Assembly (NCBI GenBank): GCA_023078555.1
Contig: CM041199.1
Span: 3,158,513-3,222,512 of the forward strand
Length of the DNA: 64,000 nt
Reading direction: 5' to 3'
From: Ulva prolifera
Lineage: Eukaryota; Chlorophyta; Ulvophyceae; Ulvales; Ulvaceae
Under the pieces are notes generated by a model. It made no database searches. It was not told the origin of the DNA and saw only the letters and a list, made by a program, of their open reading frames with translations. How positions within the stretch are numbered: the stretch's first letter is position 1; each line of letters opens with the position of its first letter. A program made the position numbers and the translations under genes. Positions 55,843 through 64,000 of this stretch are shown here, in pieces.

Positions 55843-56368
55843 CACAAGGACAAAGGCAGCAAGGCGGGCAGTACCGCGAAAGAAGCAAGCAGACGAAGCA
55901 CACGCCCAGACACCCACGCACGCAACACCCACCGCGCCCAGAAAACCCATCACCGGCGCAGCTGCGCCGGTGATGGGTTGATCTGTGTCGTTTGCTGCAG
56001 CAAATTACACAGATCCGCAGACCGCCAAGCACACACCCACACACCCACACACGCACGCACAGACCCCACGGCCCACACACAACAACACAACCGCTAACAC
56101 CACAACGCCCGCCGCCGTACGACAGGGTTTCGCCCAACACACGGCTGCCTGATGCCGCCCATCATGGCCGCCCGGCTGCCGGGGGCCGCCCTAGCCCCAA
56201 ACCCCACCCCCACCCCCACCCCCCCGAGCCACAGCACACCACGCCAGCCCGGTTCACCGCCGCGCAGCCCCGCCGGCCCACGCCGCACCGCACCCAGGAC
56301 AATGCATCGCCCAAGCCGTCTCCGCAGTCCCCGCACATGCCAACGAAGGCATCCCGCACGCCCATCGT
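55843..56368 (-). mobile_element. SINE1 retroposon, antisense, with internal palindrome
   Basis: A 526-bp copy from CACAAGGACAAAGGCAGC to CATGCCAACGAAGGCATCCC, flanked by GATCGTGCGTGT (55831-55842) and GATCGTGTGTGT (56369-56380). A perfect 36-bp palindrome (55944-55979) and an adjoining smaller inverted repeat show a local inverted duplication of the element. Confidence 0.8.
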
Positions 56369-56392
56369 GATCGTGTGTGTATGTGTTGCTGA

Positions 56393-56447
56393 TGATTCGG
56401 ATGAGATTCGGTTTTGGTGTTTGTCATCTCCCATTCACTCTTTTGTA
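56393..56447 (+). mobile_element. SINE2 tail fragment
   Basis: ATTCGGATGAGATTCGG ... CCCATTCACTCTTTTGTAAG, sense orientation, directly following the SINE1 copy. Confidence 0.6.
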
Positions 56448-57538
56448 AGCACACCAATTGAAAAACTGGCAAACGCCACCAGTGCATGCGCATGCGTGTC
56501 ATCAGATGCCAACGCACGTCATTCCATGGCGCCCCATGGGCAGCACAGCAATACGGAGACACACCGAACACGCACACTGGCACCCAGTCATCCACCCGCA
56601 GACTGCTGTGTTGCAGAACAGTAAACTGGGACTGCGAGGCAACCGAGACGACCAGGCGCCACTGGTTGACGCGCTGGGCATGCGGTGGTTTTGGCTCCTT
56701 TGGGTCACCTTAAGGAAGTTAGAGCTGCATGATGAAATTGATGAAATGTGATCAAAGTCATGAGCACTGGCATGAAGGAGTGCTAGCGTTGGCTGCACTA
56801 GGTCCATCGGTCCTCACAGCCCAGACACACAAGAGCCGGCCAACCAAAAAGAAAACAGATAACACAGCAGGCGCAGATCAGTGGAAACCCCCACCTTCCA
56901 TATGGTCCGATGCAGCGGGATTCCACTCAGCAACATGTGGGGGTGCGCCACCCTGGCCACCTTCGCAACCTGATTCAATCAGGTCAAGTTGCAGACCAAC
57001 CATGGATCACAAAATTCGGATGAGGTTCGGTTTCAGTGTATGTTTTCTCCCGTTCACTCTTTTGTAACACGTGTAATGCAGTGTCATAGGCCCGTTCGGA
57101 GAGGCACTTGACCGCGGAAGTCTGTGTGCGGACGCGGTGCACAGTACCCTGGTCGTGCTGCAGCCGCGTACACATATGCATGTCTCGCACCACGGCAGCT
57201 GGCCAGCGCTGTGAGCTGCCCGGACTACAACCTAACATCTCCAACGGCCGGGCATTCGTACTGCCTCAAGCCTGACAGATCTGCATGAATCCGGAACGAT
57301 TCCCTTCTTCTGAGAGGTGATGGTCCTCGTGGCGCAACAGGTGGGCTAGAAGTCCATGAATGCTATGTATGCTACGTATGCAGTGTGCTGATACAAAGCG
57401 CTGCTTGAAGGCTGGGCACGCGTCTGCTCATTGGTTATTAGCAAGCACCCGACCCGTTCACCCTTTGTTTGTAAATGCTAGCACTTGGGCGCGCCTGCCG
57501 TTCCCCGCGCCACTGCGCATCGTCCCGCAGCTTAAGAA
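56448..57538. other. no gene recognised; one SINE2 tail
   Basis: A SINE2 tail in sense orientation lies at 57013-57067. Otherwise nothing is supported upstream of the alpha-kinase gene. Confidence 0.45.
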
Positions 57539-58934
57539 ATGCAAAGCTGTCGTGAAAACAAGTCAGTGGAAGGCCGAGTTGACAGAAGCAAGGTTGTCGG
57601 CGAGGGCTCTTTCAAGAGAGTGTATCGAGGCACGTACGTGGAAGGTGATCGGCAGGGACAGCCACAAGCGACGAAGGAGATCATAAACACCACACCACAC
57701 ACAGCTAACGTCTTTCAGTACGACATAGTGGTGGCAAAAGCAGCCGCACAGGTCGTGGAAGCGTGGAACGCGGCCAGCTTCACCGACACGCGCGTGCTTG
57801 TCAACATCCCCGAAGTGTGGGCTTACACGGGCGACTCTGACGTTTCGGGCGTCGCACACCTGGTAGAGCCCTTCTTAGAGAATTATGAGAAGTTTAACTC
57901 CAACACTGGCTGGGTTCCAGCGAAGCAGCGGCGATGGACGGAGCTGATGCAGGTGCGCGGTAGCTACGACGGAGCACGTGTGAGCATTGTGTAAAGTGTG
58001 TGAGCATTTTCGCTCACAACTGCTCTGCTGCTTGGCAGGCAGAATCCATCCTTGCAACCTCTCAGAATATGACAGCCCAATACAAAAGTGCAGCGTGTGC
58101 ACAGCGAATTTACATGTTGTTGCACTTATATGACGTCAGTGTTATGTATTGGCTGTATCAGCTGATACTGTCACCAAGAAAACATCAGCGGATATAGCAG
58201 CAGCAGCGCATCACAGCTGACTGGATATGAACATAGCTGATTACCTGCCAGGGCCGTGCACGGTGGTCACCCTGACATTCTTCAGTTGTGACTGTACGCG
58301 TCATGACATCATACGTCACCAGATCCAGCATGCCATCTTGCCGTTCATTGAGTTCTCATCCATTTTTGCTTTGCTGTCACAAGCTGAAGCAGAACCACAT
58401 AGGCACGGACTTCCGAACAGCATTGTAGAACACTGTAGAACATGGTGTCCATGCACCAGCGCATGCCCAGCATGCATGCAGGCCCTAAGCCACTACTCCT
58501 ACCACGCCAGCAGGCGCTCCATCGTGCTCTGCGACCTCCAGGGCGCCGTCCGCCGCAACTGCATCGTGCTCACGGATCCGGCAATCCTGTCCCAGAACGG
58601 CCGCTACGGCCCAACCGACATGGGCGCCAAGGGCATTGCGACCTTCTTCCACCGCCACAAGTGCAACCGCTTCTGCCGCCCGGAGTGGCGCCGCCCGGGG
58701 CACACCGCGGCGGAGTTCCCGCTGCGCTACGGCACCAGCATGGTGCGCGCCGATGGCGCCTGGTTGGTGCCGATCCGCGAAACCAAGCCGCCGCTGGCTG
58801 CCACGGAAGCCATGCTCACAGATGCGGGTGCGGGCGGGGTGTCGGCGCGGGCGGGGCTCCTGCGGTGGTGCGGGCGGCGCCGCGCCGAGGTGGCCGCCGC
58901 AGGGGCGCTGCGCGGGAAGCTGCCTGGAACGTGA
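57539..58934 (+). CDS. alpha-kinase (MHCK/EF2K-type atypical protein kinase), two exons, 288 aa
   Basis: Exon 1 is 57539-57952 and exon 2 is 58482-58934; the 529-bp intron is GT-AG, phase 0, and ends in TGCATGCAG. The spliced protein shows the alpha-kinase domain almost from its start: the glycine-rich loop GEGSFKRVYRG (about 21-31), a lysine in ATKEI (about 46), VEPFLENYEKFNSNTGW (about 107-124), SHYSYH (141-146), VLCDLQG (153-159) with the catalytic-type Asp, LTDPAIL, YGPTDMGAKGI (180-190) and the zinc site HRHKCNRFC (195-203). These kinases phosphorylate Ser/Thr and include elongation factor 2 kinase and myosin heavy chain kinase; the substrate here is unknown. There is no other recognisable domain, only an Ala/Arg-rich tail. 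A TAA lies just upstream of the ATG, but a further 5' exon cannot be excluded. Confidence 0.9.
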
Positions 58935-59842
58935 CGGGGCCGTGGGACGGCGATGACTCCGCGCCGGAACCCTGTGAGCATCAGGCTGTCGTGCTGCGCA
59001 GCGCGTGCGTGGCCACCGCGGTGTTTCTGGCCCGGGGCTGGGCGCGACGCGGTGAGCAGGTGAAGGTGGGGAGGTGTGCAGATTTGGTGAGGTGTGCAGA
59101 TTTGCATGCATGTGTGTTGCCAGGGCGGACGCACCACGCAGTCAAATCGCCGGCCGCGGCAGGTATTGAAGCCTGGCGTCTGGTCTGAGACGTTTGATGG
59201 TGGGCCGGGCGCACACATGCATCGTGGTGCTGCTGATGAGACGGCTGCGGCTGGATGCATGCAGCGGTAGGCATTATGGAGGTGCCGGCTGCGTGTCCTA
59301 TCAGAGCCGGGTCTGGTGGGATCTATTGGGGGGCTAGCTGACTCTGATGACGTATTTTCAGTTTCAGCCGTTGCATGTGCTTGCACAGCAGGTAGGTGCG
59401 GGCCCATGGTGCCGCTAGTACTTTCATAGCACGTGAATAGTTTAACCACGTCGTGAGAGTGAGTGCTATTCAGCGCCGCAACTGCGCAGCTTCACAAACT
59501 AGTCCGCCGACGCCCCCCAGACACAGTACATCTTTCGGGCAATTCTGCGGCTAACCTTCTTACTTCATCAGATATGTGATGTTACCTGGAGCTGGACACG
59601 AGCTATTGCCTGAGCATGCGCATTATGGCAGCACAGAAGCTGTGGCCACATGAGGCTAAACTGCATGGGGCAGCATTACAGACGCAGCTTGTATGCCTCG
59701 GAGGACGGCGCGATGTGCAAGAAATCGTAACTGTCCTTTGCACCTGCTACTAGTACTTTCTTCTTCAGTGCCGAAAGGCAGCCGGGTGCCCACGGATCCG
59801 GATCGCGGCCACGCCCAAATAACTAGCCTAGCTGTGCCGGAG
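58935..59842. other. no gene recognised
   Basis: Downstream of the kinase. It contains a short local duplication (GGTGTGCAGATTTG at about 59074 and 59092). Confidence 0.4.
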
Positions 59843-59944
59843 CAGTGTTGGGTCGCCTTGCAGTTTTTCCGGGGCTGCCATCCAGAAATTGGACCTGCAT
59901 ATTCGGAATTGTTCTATGTGATCGGGCCCGATGGCCCAACACTG
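59843..59944. mobile_element. 102-bp hAT-type MITE, copy 1
   Basis: It starts CAGTGTTGGG and ends CCCAACACTG. Flanking 8-mers TGCCGGAG (59835-59842) and CGCCGGAG (59945-59952) differ at one base, as expected for a hAT target duplication. Confidence 0.82.
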
Positions 59945-60483
59945 CGCCGGAGCCATACTCAACACGCACCACCGCACTCCCGGTTCATCGCGTTCGGCCA
60001 CCTGAGTCTAGAACCCACATGCACATTCGTCGGTCCATGACAGTGCCACACACAAGTTTCCGCGACTGCCACGCCACAGGGGCAGGAGTTGTGCTGCATC
60101 CATGTCCGCGAGCAGATAGCGCAGAGCATCTGACATCGCACGGCACTGCATCCTCCAATCGGCTCAGCTGTGAGCCTGCAGCATGCACAACTTGGTCTGG
60201 ATCACAAACCCACCAGCGCAGCCTTGCGTACAAAACGTGTTAAGTATGCAACTTGTGGGGTGCTATGGAACGCTCAAGTAGCATGTGCTGTACAGCTGTT
60301 GGAGGCAGAGCTGACCATAGGTCCAGGTGGATATGAATTATTTGTTAAAACGCCTGCTGCCTTCTGCGCGAGGTACGGCAGCAGGTGGAGGTGGGGCGTG
60401 ATGCTGAGTCAGCACCGCCATGAGAAATCTGGGCACTGCCCAGTCGCTGCACCTGACTGATGAACCCCCGATGACTGCACCAG

Positions 60484-60719
60484 CCCATGGGCCAGGAGGT
60501 CCGTTCATCCATTGTGTACTACCTAGTAAGGAGAAAGAGTTCGGTGGTCTACGCGAATGGGAGACTGCCTGGCGCCAGCTCATACTTGCCAGCTAGCCTG
60601 AACGTTAACGAGCTGCTCTTGGAAGGCAAGTCAGCTCAAGGATGCCTGGAAGAGTTCCGATACTACCTGTCTGACCGTTGTTCGGATGAACAACTGATGA
60701 ACGTGAGGGTGACAGAAAC
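60484..60719 (+). CDS. candidate exon of an unknown gene
   Basis: A TGCACCAG acceptor (AG at 60482-60483) precedes an open segment ending at a strong donor (GTGAGT at 60720). The roughly 78-residue reading (MGQEVRSSIVYYLV ... LNVNELLLEGKSAQ ... QLMNVRVTET) looks protein-like. I do not recognise the family. A preceding exon may end at a donor-like GCGAG|GTACGG at about 60373. The homologous part of unit 2 (about 61785-62015) contains stops and a changed donor, so only this copy could be functional. The neighbouring exons are not established. Confidence 0.33.
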
Positions 60720-60859
60720 GTGAGTGCATGCGGCGACAGTCCCACGCCCCCCCATATACAGAGCATCTCTCCCATCTGGACGACGATGCACAAAAGCACA
60801 ACACGAAACGCCGAAACAGCTGGCAGACACGTCAGTGCATGGCCACGGCCCCTCCACAT

Positions 60860-60961
60860 CAGAGTTGGGTGGTCGGGTCCGATCACATCGAACAATTCCG
60901 GATTTTCAGATCTGATTTCGGGGTTGCAGTGCTGGAGATGCTGCAAAGCGACCCAACACTG
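60860..60961. mobile_element. 102-bp hAT-type MITE, copy 2
   Basis: Inverted relative to copy 1, it starts CAGAGTTGGG and ends CCCAACACTG. A perfect 8-bp duplication CTCCACAT flanks it (60852-60859 and 60962-60969). Confidence 0.9.
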
Positions 60962-61554
60962 CTCCACATGCAGGACGCGTTTCAAGTCTAGCACACCACA
61001 TGATGTTGCATTCAAGGAAAGAAGCAGCAGCAGTGTGAAGTACAGAAAGCACACAGTGGTGGAAGGACACTGCACAGCACCACGACCTGCATGTCATTCG
61101 CTGCCTCTATGGCACGCTTCCATTTGAGCAGACTTCAGTGCATTCAAGGTAGAGTGCTGAAACAGGGTGGGAGGTGTGTGTACCCGGTACTGTGTCCCCT
61201 GGAGGTGTGTGTACCCGGGCCGTTCAGGAGCGTGTGCGGCGCTGGCAACGTCACATGTGTGTGCGAAGTGCTGGGTCAGCATGATCGGCTCTAAAACAGA
61301 CCTATGGCTTCCACTGGATGCCAACTTTGACTGTCTGGGTCATGTCGATCATGATCAGTCCGTAGCAACCACCTTATCCATACAGTGCGCCAGCGGCCCC
61401 GTTTGCAGCAGCGTAGGCCTGTCTCATAGATGGGAGACAGGATGCTGCCATCGTGGATCAAAGAGCACTGCGATTCCTGGCAATGGCTACCTGTGAGCGA
61501 GCCTGCAGCATTATCGCCACAGTGCCCAGCTCGTTCTGGATCACCAACAAAACA

Positions 61555-62965
61555 GTGCGGCATCGTGTCCAGAATGTGTTACTGGTGCTACATGTCCTGT
61601 ACAACTTTTGAAGGCAGAGATGACCACAGATCCAGGGGGATGGACCTGCTGCCTTCTGCGCGAGGTACGGCAGGAGGTGGAGATGGGGTGTGATGCTGCG
61701 TCGGCACTGCCATGAGTAATCTGGGCACTGCCCGGTCTTCCCACCTGACTGGTGGACCCTCTTCGTCTGCACCAGCCTGTGGTCTAGGAACTCTGTTCGT
61801 CCATTGTGAGAGGAAGATCTTTCTCGAGCTCGATGGTCGGCGCGTATGAAAGCTGCCTAGCGCCAGCTCATGCTCGCCAGCTAGCAAGGGGCAGCTGCAC
61901 CTGGAAGCAATGCCAGCCCCTGTATGCCAGGCGGAGTAGCAACTGCCTGCCTATCTCATGTCGGATGTGAACAATTGCTGAATACGAGGGTAACAGAAGC
62001 GTGCATGCGTGCGGCTTCGGTCCAACGCCCCTGCATACAAAGCAGCTCACCAACCACAAACGAACAACTAGCTGATAAATGCAAATACCATGTTGACACG
62101 AGCAGGCCATGACTGCCGAGCACAGACGAGTGACCACCCAGCATCGGAAATAATGGTAACCGCATGTCGCTACAGCAGGCACATGCGCCCCCGGCACACG
62201 TGTGTAGCAGTGTTGGGTCGCATTGCAGCATTTCCAGAATTGCTACCCAGACATTAGACCTGAATATTGGAAAATATTCTAGGTGTTCGGGCCAGATGAC
62301 CTGGCACACGTGTGCAGCATGCTGAGTGTGGAAGTGGCGTGGATACCCTCTGGCAGGTTGGTGTGTGTTGAATGGTCTGTCTAGTTTGGCAGCACTGCCT
62401 GCTAGCATGATTTTGCTTGTCACTGCCAGGGTGGAGCAGCACGTGGTCGGAGCCTGTGGCAATGCACATGGGCGGAACCCGTGGCAATGCACATCCTTCT
62501 GGCTAAGGCAGGATCCCACAGAGAGGCGACTGTGATGCAACTTGCAGTATGTTGCAAGGCCTGCTGTGTTGCGACCGTCAGTGCATTGCCAAGGCCAGTT
62601 AACATGCAGACAGTGTTCACGTCTACCACACCACACAATTCTGTATCCGGCTTCAGGGAAAGATGCAGCAGTGTGGAACATAAAGAGAGAGAGAAAGCAC
62701 ACAGTGTTGGAAGGACACCGCACAGCACCACGACCTGCGTGTCATTCGCTGCTTCCATGGCACGCTTACATTCAACAGAGTTCATTGCAGCTGTATAGAG
62801 CGCTACTCCAGGGCGGGATGTGTGTGTGTTCCTTGGAGGAGCGTGTGCGGAGCTGACAACGTCACAAGCGTGTACGAAGTGCTGGGTCAGCACGATTGGC
62901 TCTAATACGTACCTGTGGCTTCCACTTGATGCCAAATTTGACTGCCTGGGTCATGCCGACGCCAC
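61555..62965. repeat. tandem duplication, unit 2
   Basis: Degenerate partner of 60235-61330. The equivalent of the candidate exon is interrupted by stops. It contains MITE copy 3 and an extra segment. Confidence 0.72.
62208..62309. mobile_element. 102-bp hAT-type MITE, copy 3
   Basis: It starts CAGTGTTGGG; the right end is decayed. Flanking GTGTGTAG (62200-62207) and GTGTGCAG (62310-62317) differ at one base. It has the same length as the other two copies. Confidence 0.72.
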
Positions 62966-63367
62966 ATTGTGGCACTGAAACGTATCTTCGCTACTGAAGG
63001 TGCGCGGGGGATAGCGCCCCGCCACTCGCAACGGAGGGTGGGAGCATCGTGCAGGCTGCACAATTGCATTGAAGAACAGAGATGCCGAGACTCAGTGCAA
63101 GCCCGTGTGTGCATGTTTGGAACTGGACATATAAATGCGAGCGAGCACCCACTGACTGCATCTGATCCTGCAGAGCGCTATCGTGCTTGATCCCATAACA
63201 GGCAATCTTAAAACATTAGATTCAGGCTTCCACGTGTTGACAATTCCAGGTAATTCGCCATGAAGTCTGTTGTTGCAGCACGGGCACCAATAGGATTTTA
63301 CACAGGTCAAGCGCAACGTTCACAACAACTGACGTTGATGCTTTGCAGATCTCCAGCTGCAGCAAAC

Positions 63368-63958
63368 ATGGCCACAACAAAGACGGTCTTCCTCTGCAGC
63401 GCTGCAGTGCTGTTCTCTGTGGTGACAGGTGCGTTCTCGGGCCAGTCGCGCCTGGTACAACGCATCCATGGCAATGCAAGCACACCGTACATGCCAGTCC
63501 TGTGGGCCATGCTCAGCATTGCCTTGTTCACCGTGCAAGCCGTGCACTAGGCGTGAAGCTAGATGAACATGACATCTGCGCTTAAGTTCACCGCTGGATA
63601 TCGTATATACTCGTCCAAGGCATCTCCCGCATCTGTGAATCCAGCTGTCCACCCGTCACCGCGATAAGCCCTTCGCGCTGGCTGCTGATCTCCTCCTCAT
63701 ACCGTCACTGCACTGGTGATCTTCATCGCTCTGTACCGTGCAGGTCAAAACGTCTTCGAGAGAATCTGCAACGGGTCTTGCGCCTCGACGTGGGAGCAAT
63801 GCGCAGGCAAAGACATCGGCTTTGCCACGATCAGGCCTTGCTGCAGTGAAGAAGATCACTGTGTGACGGAAACCATTGAGTTCAGCCAGTGCAAGCCCAA
63901 GGACATCCCGCCGTGCCCCTTCGGATCCATCGAGACTTGCTCAGGCATGCCCCCATAA
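63368..63958 (+). CDS. small secreted cysteine-rich protein with CBM1-like pattern, two exons, 91 aa
   Basis: Exon 1 (63368-63428) encodes a signal peptide (KTVFLCSAAVLFSVVTG). The intron 63429-63743 has donor G|GTGCGT and acceptor CCGTGCAG and is phase 1; splicing joins the two open frames without a break. Exon 2 (63744-63958) encodes the mature part with nine cysteines: ICNGSC, TWEQCAG, RPCC, HCV, FSQCKP, PPC and ETC. The order W-x-QC-x-G ... CC ... C ... (Y/F)SQC recalls family 1 carbohydrate-binding modules, known from fungi and also found in some algal secreted proteins, but spacing is irregular and the binding aromatic of YSQC is Phe. It could instead be another small disulfide-rich protein. 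It is probably extracellular; carbohydrate binding is inference. Confidence 0.75.
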
Positions 63959-64000
63959 AGCTATACCTGCCCAATTCATGTATTCATGTTTGAGTACAAA

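Larger units (their letters stand above)
60235..61330. repeat. tandem duplication, unit 1
   Basis: It shares collinear blocks with 61555-62965: TTCTGCGCGAGGTACGGCA, CTGGGCACTGCCC, GCGCCAGCTCAT, GAAAGCACACAGTG, CACGACCTGC and GAAGTGCTGGGTCAGCA. Unit 2 is longer by an extra segment at about 62310-62590. Each unit acquired its own 102-bp MITE at a different place. Confidence 0.75.

Overview
This window looks like nuclear DNA of a eukaryote, most probably a green alga. Two genes have clear GT-AG introns, alleles of CACTA, hAT and PIF/Harbinger DNA transposons are present, and a LINE piles up 5'-truncated copies in its own tails, as Zepp-type elements of trebouxiophyte algae do. The TGCATGCA word is very frequent and also forms a splice acceptor. 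The algal assignment is inference; no ribosomal or organellar marker is present. I saw no tRNA, rRNA, operon or CRISPR array.

The main content is a dispersed family of intron-poor genes for secreted cysteine-rich proteins, unknown to me and here called the GHCR family. Each protein has a signal peptide, a conserved leader, a six-cysteine module containing C-x-GHCR, a second cysteine module built around a TVVVTAEAPYIGC-like segment, a third beta-rich-looking part with N-glycosylation sites, and a tail rich in Asp and Tyr. Full-length members lie at 21565-22710(+), 35712-37010(+), 44896-46149(+) and, in a divergent subfamily, 24105-25496(-). A second divergent member at 28070-29280(-) has lost or hidden its first exon. 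Decayed pieces lie at 9760-10062, 10520-10735, 29397-29712 and 49957-50599. One further member, 2629-8667(+), is split by a 4,845-bp CACTA transposon (2945-7789) flanked by an exact ATG target duplication. Without the element and one ATG copy the reading frame is continuous, so the insertion looks recent.

Between these genes the window is mostly transposon debris: a four-copy LINE 3'-end array (15203-16372); SINE-like retroposons (SINE1, SINE2) with 8-15 bp target duplications, whose 3' ends resemble the LINE tail; a 1.7-kb PIF/Harbinger-like element (38247-39942); a hAT transposase relic (37446-38020); three 102-bp hAT-type MITEs (59.8-62.3 kb); a 61-bp minisatellite (12435-12851); and three long poly-C tracts.

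The right end carries two different intron-containing genes: a compact alpha-kinase (57539-58934, two exons) and a 91-residue secreted cysteine-rich protein with a CBM1-like cysteine pattern (63368-63958, two exons). Between them lies a tandem duplication (about 60235-62965) with one intact-looking exon of unknown function. Large ORFs inside the GT/CA-rich retroposons are not treated as genes.
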